In this document: positions 1 through 8,525 of the stretch, piece by piece
How positions within the stretch are numbered: the first letter of the stretch is position 1
Layout: each line of letters begins with the position of its first letter
Origin: an uncultured bacterium
GTDB taxonomy: Bacteria; Cyanobacteriota; Vampirovibrionia; Gastranaerophilales; Gastranaerophilaceae
Assembly (NCBI GenBank): GCA_949296355.1
Contig: CASFPS010000001.1
Location: 62,001-126,000, forward strand
Length of the DNA stretch: 64,000 nt
Reading direction: 5' to 3'
The notes under the pieces: model-generated
The model's database searches: none
What the model was told of the DNA's origin: nothing
What the model saw: only the letters and a program-made list of their open reading frames with translations
Made by a program: the position numbers and the translations under genes

Positions 1-2
1 AA

Positions 3-167
3 AAAGGCGACCGTGTCCTTGTTAATTCCGGCACAATAACATCAAGTTTTGATTACAAGAAAATGCAAAAAGCAAGAGAATTTAAAGACAATATTTTAAA
101 TAATCTTATTGCAAATCAAAAAGCCGAAGAAGGCTGCTTGAACAGAGGTTTTTCTGTCATAGCATAA
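3..167 (+). CDS. C-terminal fragment of an unidentified protein
   Basis: An open frame enters from the left edge and ends at a TAA after 54 visible codons. The visible tail is hydrophilic and probably helical, with the sequence KAREFKDNILNN followed by a cysteine near the end. I do not recognise a family. It is followed by a strong hairpin terminator, which supports this being the true 3' end of a plus-strand gene. The start and most of the protein lie outside the window, so no function can be assigned. Confidence 0.6.
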   Translation, partial: KGDRVLVNSGTITSSFDYKKMQKAREFKDNILNNLIANQKAEEGCLNRGFSVIA

Positions 168-184
168 AAATTCTGTATAAAAAC

Positions 185-217
185 AAAAAGCTCCGGATTA
201 TCCGGAGCTTTTTGTTT
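185..217. terminator. Bidirectional rho-independent terminator
   Basis: A 13-bp perfect stem with AAAAAGCTCCGGA as its left arm and a 3-nt loop is followed by TTTTTGTTTTTT on plus and preceded by an A-tract that serves as the U-tract on minus. It sits between the convergent end of the partial plus gene and the end of the AAA+ ATPase gene, so it can stop both transcripts. Confidence 0.9.
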
Positions 218-218
218 T

Positions 219-1397
219 TTAATTCTGTTTTGAAAGAGATTCTTCAAGTTCTTTGATAATGCTTTCTTTTCTCTTCTGCTCCATACCTTGTTTTTTTACC
301 GCATCGTAGCCGATTTTTTCATCTTCTCTTAGTACTTTTATTAAATTTTTTTTGGAATTGTAACTGCCATTTTTACAAAATTCGACAGCATCTTCTATAT
401 TCATTTTGTTAGAAATATTTTTTACATCCCTGTAAGACATTCCTAACTCATAGAATTTTTGTGCAATAATTTCGTTTTGTTTTTCTGTAAATTTTTCTTT
501 ACCGCTTTGAGTTTGAACAAGTTTACTCCAGGATTCTTTTATGAACCTAGGTTGTGGAAGAGCGAGCTCAAACTGATAATTAAACCTGCTTAAAATTGCT
601 GTATTTAATCTAACGGCAGTATTATCACTTTTTATGCCATTAGGGTCTTTGTTAGTTGCTCCGATAAAAATTATATTATCGCATTTTTCTTGTAAATCTG
701 TAATAGATTTTTTTAAAACATTGGTTAAATCTTCTGAATGTCTTAAATTGTTTCCTTTATCTATAGACATTGTGCCGTCTATTTCATCCATAAAAACAAC
801 TATTTTCTTTTCCGGATGTTTTTGAGCATGTTGTTCAATCTGATTTATCAAACCAGAAAAATGTCTGGGACCTTCTGAGACATATTCAGAATCAAAAAGT
901 TCCTTATTTAACGGTATAAAATCTGCATCAAGTTTTTTGGCAATACCCATGGCAGCAGAAGTTTTTCCTGTTCCTGGAAGTCCCCATAGTAATATTGAGG
1001 TAAATGATTCTATATTATGTTCTTTCATAGCCTGATTATTATCTAATAATGTTTTATACTTATTGATAAAAGCTTTTAATTCCTCTAAGCCGGCTAATTC
1101 ATCAATAGATTTAATTGCATCATTATCCTTAAACGATTTTATTTCTAAACTATTCTTTTGGGGAATAGTTTGTTTAAGATTTTTTGTTTGCGTTTCTGTT
1201 TCCTTTACAAAAAATTTTTGCAAGCGTGTTTTTGATGTTCTATCAAATAATATAAGACTCATTATACCGGTAAAACCGGCAAGAGAGTACAATAATATTT
1301 TATCACTCTTGGTTTCTTGGTTTTGTTGTTTTTGTTTTCCGAAAGTGATATTCAATTGATTATTTTTTTTGAGTTGTAAAACTGGTGATATTAGCAT
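219..1397 (-). CDS. Membrane-anchored AAA+ ATPase
   Basis: This 392-residue AAA+ ATPase of unknown specific role has one predicted transmembrane helix at about residues 34-50. The ATPase core follows, with Walker A GLPGTGKT (139-146), Walker B VVFMDEID (200-207), sensor-1 GATN (246-249) and an LSRF segment with a possible arginine finger near 269-272. The core looks like the FtsH/proteasomal branch, but no protease domain follows it. An ATP-driven remodelling role at the membrane is therefore inferred. Its ATG lies 3 nt past the stop of the upstream gene and has no good ribosome binding site, which suggests translational coupling. The N-terminus contains NITFG, a weak resemblance to the NFKG motif of its partner. 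Confidence 0.85.
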   Translation of the reverse strand: MLISPVLQLKKNNQLNITFGKQKQQNQETKSDKILLYSLAGFTGIMSLILFDRTSKTRLQKFFVKETETQTKNLKQTIPQKNSLEIKSFKDNDAIKSIDELAGLEELKAFINKYKTLLDNNQAMKEHNIESFTSILLWGLPGTGKTSAAMGIAKKLDADFIPLNKELFDSEYVSEGPRHFSGLINQIEQHAQKHPEKKIVVFMDEIDGTMSIDKGNNLRHSEDLTNVLKKSITDLQEKCDNIIFIGATNKDPNGIKSDNTAVRLNTAILSRFNYQFELALPQPRFIKESWSKLVQTQSGKEKFTEKQNEIIAQKFYELGMSYRDVKNISNKMNIEDAVEFCKNGSYNSKKNLIKVLREDEKIGYDAVKKQGMEQKRKESIIKELEESLSKQN

Positions 1398-1400
1398 ATT

Positions 1401-1823
1401 TTATTTATCTTTATTTTTGTTCTTTGATTTTTCTTTTTGTAAATCAATCATACAATCTTCTATATGTTCTATTTTTTTGTCAATTTGTTTATTTTCTTGT
1501 CTAGTTTCTGCTATATTTAATAACCCGTAACCGACCTCTGTTACTCCTAAAGAAAAAATCCCCATCAGAACTCTTGTTGTTTTTGGAGCTTCAGTGTCTA
1601 ATGTTTCATGCCAATTAGATATAGCTTCTGACACTGTTTGTTTTTGTTTTAAAAATTCATTTCTCCATTTAGGATTATCTAATGCTTCTTTTGCTTCTTT
1701 TATGATCCAATCTTCATATTCTTTTCCATTTACTTTGCCTTTGAAATTTAAGGACATGTTATTTGTCGTTATATTTTTTTGTTGTGTTATATTGTTTACT
1801 ATAGATATTTTTTGTACTCTCAT
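1401..1823 (-). CDS. Small FKG-tagged protein coupled to the AAA+ ATPase
   Basis: This 140-residue hypothetical protein begins after a good AAGGAGAT ribosome binding site. The first 25 residues are rich in Asn, Thr and Gln and lead into NFKGK (26-30). The body is charged and helical, with one moderately hydrophobic glycine-containing segment around residues 86-103 and a very Lys-rich, probably coiled C-terminus. No enzyme motif is visible. It is the first gene of a two-gene unit with the AAA+ ATPase, so it may be an adaptor or substrate of that ATPase. This is inferred from position only. Confidence 0.7.
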   Translation of the reverse strand: MRVQKISIVNNITQQKNITTNNMSLNFKGKVNGKEYEDWIIKEAKEALDNPKWRNEFLKQKQTVSEAISNWHETLDTEAPKTTRVLMGIFSLGVTEVGYGLLNIAETRQENKQIDKKIEHIEDCMIDLQKEKSKNKNKDK

Positions 1824-1907
1824 TTTTATCTCCTTGTTTTTATTTATTTTAAAACGAATAAAAAGTTTTCTTGCTATAAGTATATAATAAATTTTACAAA
1901 TCTAAAC

Positions 1908-1937
1908 AAAGAGACGGATTTTTAAATCCGTCTCTTT
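1908..1937 (-). terminator. Rho-independent terminator after the GGGtGRT gene
   Basis: A 14-bp perfect inverted repeat (AAAGAGACGGATTT and its complement, 2-nt loop) lies 28 nt past the stop of the GGGtGRT gene. It is followed on the minus strand by a T-rich tail. Confidence 0.8.
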
Positions 1938-1965
1938 AGCAATAGATAATTGTATAATTATTACA

Positions 1966-2970
1966 TTAGCCTTTCATAGCGTTTTCAACAGCTACAGCAA
2001 CTGCAACGGTTGCGCCGACCATCGGGTTGTTGCCCATACCGATAACGCCCATCATTTCTACGTGAGCAGGAACTGAAGAAGAACCTGCAAATTGAGCGTC
2101 ACCGTGCATTCTGCCCATAGTATCAGTCATACCGTAAGATGCCGGACCTGCTGCAACGTTATCAGGGTGAAGTGTACGACCTGTACCGCCTCCGGATGCT
2201 ACTGAGAAGTATTTTCTTCCGTTTTCCCAGCACCATTTCTTGTAAGTACCGGCTACAGGGTGTTGGAATCTTGTCGGGTTAGTTGAGTTACCGGTAATTG
2301 ATACGTCAACACCTTCTTTAATCATAATTGCAACACCTTCGTTAACGTCATCAGCGCCGTAGCATTTAACTTTTGCTCTTTCGCCTTCTGAGAACGGAGT
2401 TTCTTTAACAACTTTTAATTCGCCCGTCTTGTAGTTGTATTCTGTTTCTACGTGAGTAAAGCCGTTGATTCTTGCAATAAGGTAAGCAGCGTCTTTACCT
2501 AAACCGTTTAAGATAACTCTCAAAGGTGATTTTCTGACTTTGTTAGCGTTTCTTGCAATACCGATTGCACCTTCAGCAGCGGCAAAAGATTCGTGACCTG
2601 CTAAGAAACAGAAGCAGTCAGTTTCTTCTCTAAGAAGCATTGCTGCTAAGTTTCCGTGACCCAAGCCTACTTTTCTTGTATCACCAACTGAGCCCGGTAC
2701 TGCAAAAGCCTGTAAACCGATACCGATAGCTTCAGCAGCTTCGGCAGCAGTTTTGATACCTTTTTTAATAGCAATAGCGCAGCCTAAAGTGTAAGCCCAG
2801 GAAGCGTTGTCGAACGCAATCGGCTGGATACCTTTAACAATAGCATCTACGTCGATGCCTTTTGATAAGCATAATTCGCGAGCATCTTCAAGAGAGTTGA
2901 ATCCGTATTCCGGTAAAACTTTCTTAAGAGTAGCTTCGCGCCTGTCTTGTCCTTCAAATTTTACTGTCAT
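1966..2970 (-). CDS. GGGtGRT family protein
   Basis: This 334-residue protein carries the motif that names the GGGtGRT family, here at residues 260-266 (SGGGTGRTLHPDN context). The family is widespread in anaerobes and, to my knowledge, has no established biochemical activity. The sequence is rich in short glycine turns such as GLGHGNLAAM and AGHESFAAAEGA, consistent with a nucleotide- or metal-binding fold. It has no signal peptide, so it should be cytosolic. It lies downstream of a NifU-like scaffold gene on the same strand, the usual family neighbourhood, which suggests a link to iron-sulfur chemistry. Start follows AGAGGA. Confidence 0.92.
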   Translation of the reverse strand: MTVKFEGQDRREATLKKVLPEYGFNSLEDARELCLSKGIDVDAIVKGIQPIAFDNASWAYTLGCAIAIKKGIKTAAEAAEAIGIGLQAFAVPGSVGDTRKVGLGHGNLAAMLLREETDCFCFLAGHESFAAAEGAIGIARNANKVRKSPLRVILNGLGKDAAYLIARINGFTHVETEYNYKTGELKVVKETPFSEGERAKVKCYGADDVNEGVAIMIKEGVDVSITGNSTNPTRFQHPVAGTYKKWCWENGRKYFSVASGGGTGRTLHPDNVAAGPASYGMTDTMGRMHGDAQFAGSSSVPAHVEMMGVIGMGNNPMVGATVAVAVAVENAMKG

Positions 2971-3011
2971 ATATAATTTCCTCTTTTCTTTTTATTGTTG
3001 TATTTTTTGTG

Positions 3012-3124
3012 ATTAGTGAATAGTGAGTAGTGAATAGACTAAATTTCTACTATGTTCAATAATCATACTTTCTGACTAATAAAAAGCTCTTAGCAAAATT
3101 CTATTCACTAATCACTATTCACCA
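3012..3124. repeat. Heptad tandem repeat forming an inverted pair
   Basis: Degenerate repeats of AGTGAAT/AGTGAGT run at about 3012-3043. Their complement (CTATTCAC TAATCAC CTATTCAC type) runs at about 3094-3124. The two blocks could pair as a long imperfect hairpin in the 166-nt gap between the NifU-like and GGGtGRT genes. Similar heptads recur near 7040, 22960 and 24116. They resemble the short tandemly repeated sequences known from cyanobacteria. Confidence 0.75.
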
Positions 3125-3136
3125 GTCACTTTTTTA

Positions 3137-3838
3137 TTATTCTTTTCTCGGATCGATAGTCTTAACAGCATCAGCAAATCTGCCGTAAGTTCCGATGTTC
3201 TTTTCGTAAGCTTCTTTAGGGTCAACGCCTGATTTAATTGCGTCCATAACTTTTCCGAGGTTAACGAACTTGTATCCGATAACTTCATCATTTTTATCAA
3301 GACCCAATTCAAGAATATAACCTTCAGCAAGTTCAAGATATCTTACGCCTTTTTGCTTAGTGGAGTGGATTGTACCAACCTGTGAGCGTAAACCTTTACC
3401 TAAATCTTCAAGTCCTGCGCCTACCGGAAGTCCGTTTTCAGAGAAAGCTGTCTGGGTTCTTCCGTAAACGATTTGGAGGAACAATTCTCTCATTGCAACG
3501 TTAATAGCGTCACAAACAAGGTCAGTGTTTAAAGCTTCAAGAATAGTTTTGCCCGGAAGAATTTCACCTGCCATAGCTGCAGAGTGAGTCATGCCTGAGC
3601 AGCCTAATGTTTCAACTAAAGCTTCCTGAATAATACCGTTTTTAACATTCAAAGTCAGCTTGCAAGTACCCTGTTGAGGAGCGCAGCAGCCGCATCCGTG
3701 TGTTAAACCTGAAATATCGGTAATTTCTTTACATTTTGTCCATTCACCTTCTTGCGGAATCGGGGCAGGAATACCCTTTACACCGCGGTGTACGCAGCAT
3801 TTTTCTTCGATTTCATGCGTAATTTCAATTTTGCCCAT
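3137..3838 (-). CDS. NifU/IscU-like iron-sulfur scaffold protein
   Basis: This 233-residue protein has an IscU/NifU N-terminal-type segment (TLGCSGMTHSAAMAGEI, 77-93). Additional cysteines lie at 14, 15, 36, 49, 51, 52 and 59, including a GCGCC cluster. Scaffold proteins of this fold assemble Fe-S clusters before handing them to apo-proteins. It is longer than IscU, with an N-terminal Cys-rich extension and a C-terminal helical part. A perfect AAGGAGG ribosome binding site sets the start. It is followed on the same strand by the GGGtGRT gene, the recurrent partner of this scaffold type. Which protein receives the cluster is not visible here. Confidence 0.88.
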   Translation of the reverse strand: MGKIEITHEIEEKCCVHRGVKGIPAPIPQEGEWTKCKEITDISGLTHGCGCCAPQQGTCKLTLNVKNGIIQEALVETLGCSGMTHSAAMAGEILPGKTILEALNTDLVCDAINVAMRELFLQIVYGRTQTAFSENGLPVGAGLEDLGKGLRSQVGTIHSTKQKGVRYLELAEGYILELGLDKNDEVIGYKFVNLGKVMDAIKSGVDPKEAYEKNIGTYGRFADAVKTIDPRKE

Positions 3839-3912
3839 TTGACCTCCTTATTAATCAAAAATAAAGCTATTTAAATTCCAATAACTTTATTATATAACAA
3901 ACAAGGATAATA

Positions 3913-6042
3913 TTATAAATACTTTGAAATTTCTGCAATTGTTTCAGGAAAATCTTCCATAAATTTAACGGTTCTTTCTGCTAAATACCTGTCACTATTA
4001 GGATATTTAAGCTGTGCATTGACATCTGAAATTGCTTCTTCAAGTGCTCCAAGGCTGTCATTGTATCTATTTAGATAATGTTCCGTATTATCAACTAAAT
4101 AATCCATTGAACCGATAGAATATCCGCACATTTTGGCTTTGTATAATTTAACTTCTCTTGTGTAAACTTTTCTGATGTTATCCAGTGCCGCCGAATCTAA
4201 TATATCGCATTTTAAGTGTCCCAGTTCATGCAGATATATAAACATTTTATCCGCATCTTCATTAGAAATTTCGATATGTTCAAAATTATCTAAAGCCGAA
4301 TGAATACATTGGGAATCTTCTTTTGAAAGTGAAAATTTAGGATTTTTAATATTTTTAAAATTTAATAATTCGTCCGGCGGCATCCGCTTAAGTGTTTCTA
4401 AAATTTTTTCGTTATTTTCTCCTTCAAAAATATACTTGTTTAAATCTATAATGCTTAATTCACCATTTTGTTCAGTAATTTTAATTGTATTGTTTTCTAT
4501 TAAAACATCATATTTTTTACCATTTATTGTATGTACAAAATGATTATCACCAAACGTTTCGACGCGTCTTTGACTACGCATTAATACTTTCCCGGTTTTA
4601 TCTTTAATAACATAATTTAGTTCATAACTGCCGTCTTTTTTACTTAAATAGCGGTAATTTGTCTTTATTCCTGACCTGGAAGTAAAATGGTGTTTTATAA
4701 CAGTTTCACCGGTTATAGGATCTCTGAAACCTCTGGAGAGAACTTCCGGTTTTCCGTCTTTTATTCTGAATACATCTGCCTGACCCGGCACGCTTGCTTC
4801 CGTATAAAATATTTCTTCATCAGGTAATATATTTCTTTCATATTTTAATTGCGGACAGGTGTTTTCTCTCCAGCGGTATTCCTGTATTTGCCATCCTTTA
4901 TTTACAAGAGATTGTACTCTTTGCGAAAATCCGGTATTTGTCCGTTCTTTTTTTGCTGCCGAGATTATCTCCTGCGTATTCTTGTCTAATAAAATATTTA
5001 TTCCGGCTCTGTCATTGTGAAGAGTTAATGAACACTTGTTTTTATCAAAGGGGCTGATTCCGGCTGAAAAATGCGTGTACTGATTATCAGGCTGTGCTGC
5101 AATGATTCTTTTTATTTGAGAATCTTTATCAGAAATTAAAATATTTAATGTATCAGCATCTTTTACTTCAATTATTTTAATTCCCTTTTCATGTAACGGC
5201 TTTAGTGAATTAATAACCTCACCGGTATGTTTGTCAAAATATTTACAAATTTGGAAGTTCGGAATTAAGCCAGAGTCTATAAATTGGCAGACTTTATCCC
5301 ACTTCAATTCTGATAAAGCGCTGGCATTATCTATGTTTTCAGTATAAATAAGGTGTTTATACATGCTCTCTAAGTTACTAAATTTGCGTTGAATATCTTG
5401 TTTATTTAAGTCTGATGTAATGTATTTTTTTATTATTAGAGCCATTGTTTCGCCGCTGTCATATCCTGTAATCAACACTTCCGGAACACTGTGGAAAAAT
5501 TTAAGGATTTCTTTTCTTGTTTCCAAATTGTAATTTTCAGGAAACCTGTTAAAGAAATAAAAGAAACCGTCAAGATTGTCATAAGCTTTAGTCTTTTTAA
5601 TAAAAGAAATTAGTGATTGTTTCATTTCTTTATCAATTCTGCCGTTATTTAACAAGAATTCAGTCATATCAGCAGCAAAATCTATCCTTTTTTCATCTTT
5701 GAAGCCGATTTTTTTTATATCAAATAAGCAATCTAAAATTTCCTTGTCATAACTTCCGTCTGCTCTTTGTGCGATTTGGATGACCTTATCTTTTTCAAAT
5801 GGAAAAATACGCAAATCATCCTCCGTTGTTTTTAAATAATCCCTTTTAAATTCTTCCGGTGTGATAGTTTTTGATTTAGCTTGTCTTGAAATTTTGATAA
5901 TGTCCATTCCTGTATCGTCAGTAAGTTTAACTGTATTATGTTCAAACGATTTTGATACAGCTTTTATTCCCTTTCCGGTCATTTTACCTGTATAATCAAT
6001 AGCAGAATCTATTATTGATAATCCCAGCTTAATGCGGTTCAT
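3913..6042 (-). CDS. Large orphan protein with C-terminal HELGH zincin domain
   Basis: This 709-residue protein starts at an ATG behind GGGAG; the longer TTG-started version is less likely. The C-terminus carries YLHELGHLKCD with HELGH at 605-609. A downstream EEAISD (668-673) could supply the third zinc ligand, as in gluzincin-type metallopeptidases. The first 550 residues match no family I recognise. They contain a helical N-terminal half and a beta-rich central part (about 400-530) resembling repeated tyrosine- and glycine-containing strands. There is no signal peptide or membrane helix. A protease acting on host or bacterial protein is inferred from the motif alone. A secreted effector or toxin is possible but unsupported. 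It stands alone with no operon partner. Confidence 0.7.
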   Translation of the reverse strand: MNRIKLGLSIIDSAIDYTGKMTGKGIKAVSKSFEHNTVKLTDDTGMDIIKISRQAKSKTITPEEFKRDYLKTTEDDLRIFPFEKDKVIQIAQRADGSYDKEILDCLFDIKKIGFKDEKRIDFAADMTEFLLNNGRIDKEMKQSLISFIKKTKAYDNLDGFFYFFNRFPENYNLETRKEILKFFHSVPEVLITGYDSGETMALIIKKYITSDLNKQDIQRKFSNLESMYKHLIYTENIDNASALSELKWDKVCQFIDSGLIPNFQICKYFDKHTGEVINSLKPLHEKGIKIIEVKDADTLNILISDKDSQIKRIIAAQPDNQYTHFSAGISPFDKNKCSLTLHNDRAGINILLDKNTQEIISAAKKERTNTGFSQRVQSLVNKGWQIQEYRWRENTCPQLKYERNILPDEEIFYTEASVPGQADVFRIKDGKPEVLSRGFRDPITGETVIKHHFTSRSGIKTNYRYLSKKDGSYELNYVIKDKTGKVLMRSQRRVETFGDNHFVHTINGKKYDVLIENNTIKITEQNGELSIIDLNKYIFEGENNEKILETLKRMPPDELLNFKNIKNPKFSLSKEDSQCIHSALDNFEHIEISNEDADKMFIYLHELGHLKCDILDSAALDNIRKVYTREVKLYKAKMCGYSIGSMDYLVDNTEHYLNRYNDSLGALEEAISDVNAQLKYPNSDRYLAERTVKFMEDFPETIAEISKYL

Positions 6043-6054
6043 AAAATCTCCCAA

Positions 6055-6476
6055 TAATTCCCTTAATTAAATAAAGTAATTTTATGAACAAAAATTGCCT
6101 GTTCTGTAAAAAATAATTAATTTATTCTCCTGAATATCAGCAGCAAATAAAAGTTTAGGTTGGTAAGTGTGCATACAAGTTTGATGTTTGGGGAAAATGT
6201 ATTTTGGGGGTGACTGAGTGATTAAGTGACTAAGTGACTGAGAATATTAAAATGTAGGTTGGGTGAAACCCAACAAAAACAAATTAATTCAATAGTCGAA
6301 TATGTTTAAGATTGCTTCGGGCTAAATGGTTGTTCCCTCGCAATGACAGTCCTTTGGGAAGTCTTAGAGAAGGATACATTTACTCCTCGCAATGACTCTA
6401 ATAGGTCTGGCTTTAGCCCGACAAAAACTTTTGTGGAGCAAGCTCCATACTACTATTAGAAACTTATGCGTAAGTT
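6055..6476. repeat. Intergenic stretch with several dispersed repeats
   Basis: No gene is seen here. The stretch contains a GTGACTAAGTGACTGAG-type tandem (about 6210-6240) and the module GTAGGTTGGGTGAAACCCAAC (about 6254-6275). It also holds GATTGCTTCGGGC paired with TTCCCTCGCAATGAC (about 6311-6346), GGCTTTAGCCCGACAA (about 6410-6426) and GTGGAGCAAGCTCCA (about 6433-6447). Each module recurs elsewhere in the window and most are palindromic. Confidence 0.8.
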
Positions 6477-6989
6477 TTAAACAACCCTCTTGATATCATC
6501 TACAAATTCTGTAAGATCGGTCACAACGCTTTTTGAATACTTGTTATAAAAATCTGCTGCCTGTCTTTTGGCAAAATCAAATAATTCAGAGCGGGCGTTT
6601 TGTCCTTCAGTACCGTTCTCCAGAAGCGATGAGAAAAATGTTACGACTTCCGAGGTTGTAACATCTCCGTTTTTGTCCATATCAAACGGGTTGGCTGCAT
6701 TATCTGTTTCTGTTGTATTAATTTTTTCTCCGACGGCTTCCGCCTGATCCTGTGCAGTGTTTGAAAATTCAGTCCCGTCAATGTTTTCTATCTGAATTCC
6801 CGGAGGCATTCCAAGACCGTCGATAATATTATCGGTTTGAGTTTGATTATTTATATTATTACTTAATTGTTTTTCCAGTAGCTCGGCAAAAGTAGTGTCG
6901 TTCAAATCAAATTGGGAGGTAACGCCCTTATTTCCGTTTACCTCCGGATTAAACCCTATTCCGCCTATGAAATTAGATACTAAACTCAT
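6477..6989 (-). CDS. EF-hand-containing hypothetical protein
   Basis: This 170-residue protein has one canonical 12-residue EF-hand loop, DMDKNGDVTTSE (103-114), with Asp, Asn and Glu at the calcium-ligand positions. The first 100 residues are acidic, Asn/Thr-rich and low in structure. The C-terminus is helical. There is no signal peptide. Calcium binding is inferred from the loop; the role is unknown. No clear Shine-Dalgarno precedes the ATG, and a TATTATAT tract lies close upstream, so the transcript may be leaderless or the start slightly different. It shares the single EF-hand style with the 860-residue protein at 30.5 kb. Confidence 0.7.
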   Translation of the reverse strand: MSLVSNFIGGIGFNPEVNGNKGVTSQFDLNDTTFAELLEKQLSNNINNQTQTDNIIDGLGMPPGIQIENIDGTEFSNTAQDQAEAVGEKINTTETDNAANPFDMDKNGDVTTSEVVTFFSSLLENGTEGQNARSELFDFAKRQAADFYNKYSKSVVTDLTEFVDDIKRVV

Positions 6990-7297
6990 AGCTATATAAT
7001 ATATTATTTGAAACTCTTTCTCATCCTGTAAAAAATGTATTTAGTGAATAGTGAATAGTTAGTAGTTAACAGGAATGAGAGGTGTTTTTTATGAAGGGTG
7101 AAGAGGAGTTTAAAACTGTTTGGGGACGCCCCTTCCCTATATGAGGGAAGGTTGGGATGGGTGATAATTTCTAAATACAAGCAGAAGAAACGTCTATGCA
7201 CGAAGGGTAAATAGTTAATAAAGTTATTACAAACTCAATTTCATTGCGGGGAGAGCGTTAGCTTGATGCAGCAATCTTGTTATTAATATCAATTTTC
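6990..7297. repeat. Intergenic repeats upstream of the secreted-protein gene
   Basis: No gene is credible in this stretch. It holds TAGTGAATAGTGAATAG heptads (about 7041-7058) and a palindromic module near 7130-7162. That module, CCCCTTCCCTATATGAGGGAAGG followed by GTTGGGATGGG, is the same one found inside the flavoprotein gene at 9.4 kb. Confidence 0.7.
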
Positions 7298-7326
7298 TTG
7301 CAGTAACTTGCCTGTTCGGATATAAT
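7298..7326 (+). promoter_or_regulatory. Sigma70-type promoter for the secreted-protein gene
   Basis: TTGCAG is followed by a 17-nt spacer and a perfect TATAAT, 21 nt before the start codon at 7348. Confidence 0.7.
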
Positions 7327-7347
7327 AATTTATCAGGAGAGTTATAT

Positions 7348-7995
7348 ATGAAAAAGATTTTTTTGAGTTTATTAGTTTTATGCGGTTTGACGCTTGTAGC
7401 GCAGGCTGCTGATTTAGCGAATATAAAATATAAGAATATTAAAGCAGAAGATAAGTTAAAAATAGTGAATGACGTTTGGACAGACAAGGTTAAAAGAAGC
7501 GACAGCGATTATTTTATAAAGTTTGTATCTGACGGAAGCGGAAGTTACTCCGAGTTTTACAATTCTGACGGAAGTTTTGCTTTTAATACCGGATGCCAGT
7601 ATGAATTTATAAAAAACGGGGATTTAATCGGGTATTCAAATCAGGATTTAAAGTTTTATGATTTTACTTACTCAAACGGAGAATTAAGCCGCAGGGAGCT
7701 AACGGAAGAAGAGATTCAAGCGTTGTTTCCGGACTATGAGATAATTAAGATTTCAGAATTTGCAGAAACAACAAATTCTTTCAAGGTAAAAAAAGATAAA
7801 CTTAATTTTAAAATAATTTTGTTAAATGATACTGACAGAAACTTTTATCATTACGGATTTTCAACGGGAAATTCCAGGATAGAAAAGTACCCGCTTTCAG
7901 GATTTTTAAATATCAAAAAACGCGGCATGATTCAATTTTCGCACTTCGGTGATAATACAAAAGACAATCCGTGGTTTGTATTGTTAGTGAGATAA
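7348..7995 (+). CDS. Secreted protein of unknown function
   Basis: This 215-residue protein opens with a classic signal peptide: MKK, a hydrophobic core LSLLVLCGLTLV, and a likely signal peptidase I site after AQA (about residue 20). The mature part is Tyr-, Asp- and Lys-rich with no recognised motif. It probably resides in the periplasm or outside the cell. A good GGAGAG ribosome binding site and the promoter just upstream support the start. I do not recognise a family. Confidence 0.75.
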   Translation: MKKIFLSLLVLCGLTLVAQAADLANIKYKNIKAEDKLKIVNDVWTDKVKRSDSDYFIKFVSDGSGSYSEFYNSDGSFAFNTGCQYEFIKNGDLIGYSNQDLKFYDFTYSNGELSRRELTEEEIQALFPDYEIIKISEFAETTNSFKVKKDKLNFKIILLNDTDRNFYHYGFSTGNSRIEKYPLSGFLNIKKRGMIQFSHFGDNTKDNPWFVLLVR

Positions 7996-8078
7996 ATGTA
8001 AAATTTTTGTTACAAAGAGGCAAATTTTTACTTGTTTATTTGTTTATAAAATATAAGTGTAGAAATTTTGAGGTATGT

Positions 8079-8525
8079 ATGTCAACAATAAATCCGGTAA
8101 TTACAAATCAAACTGTTCAGAATACGAATTTTAAGGGAGAAAGAAAAACAAGATTAGTTTCAGTTTCACAAGGTGACGGTTATGAAGCCAGGGTTTATGA
8201 AACAGATGCCTCTACCGGTAAAAAATGGGGGGTTGGTATTGCATCATATTTTCTTCCCGGGTTAGGTCAGGCAATTAATGGTCAATGGGGCAAGGCTGCA
8301 GGATTTTTCGGCGGATATCTTTTTTCCGGAATATTAACAAGTATAAGTTTGTCAAAAATGACATTTAACCCCTCAAAAAGCGGTGCTTTGACGGCGCTAA
8401 TAGGTGGTTTGGGAGCTATTGGAACATGCATTTGGAGTATTGTCGATGCAGTTAAAAATGCTAAATCAGAGACTACGCAGATAATTCCGAAAAATAATAC
8501 CCAGAATCTAAATAAGGTTGCATAA
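8079..8525 (+). CDS. FKG-tagged small TM2-like membrane protein
   Basis: This 148-residue protein starts at the ATG behind TTTTGAGG rather than at the longer upstream in-frame start. The N-terminus is Asn/Thr-rich and leads into NFKG (17-20), the same tag as in the 140-residue protein at 1.4 kb. After a polar segment, two hydrophobic stretches contain FLPGLGQAINGQWGKA. This is the PGLGQ..NGQ..K signature of TM2/DUF5683-like small membrane proteins. Two to three helices are likely. The function of such proteins is unknown. It follows the secreted-protein gene by 83 nt and may be co-transcribed. Confidence 0.7.
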   Translation: MSTINPVITNQTVQNTNFKGERKTRLVSVSQGDGYEARVYETDASTGKKWGVGIASYFLPGLGQAINGQWGKAAGFFGGYLFSGILTSISLSKMTFNPSKSGALTALIGGLGAIGTCIWSIVDAVKNAKSETTQIIPKNNTQNLNKVA

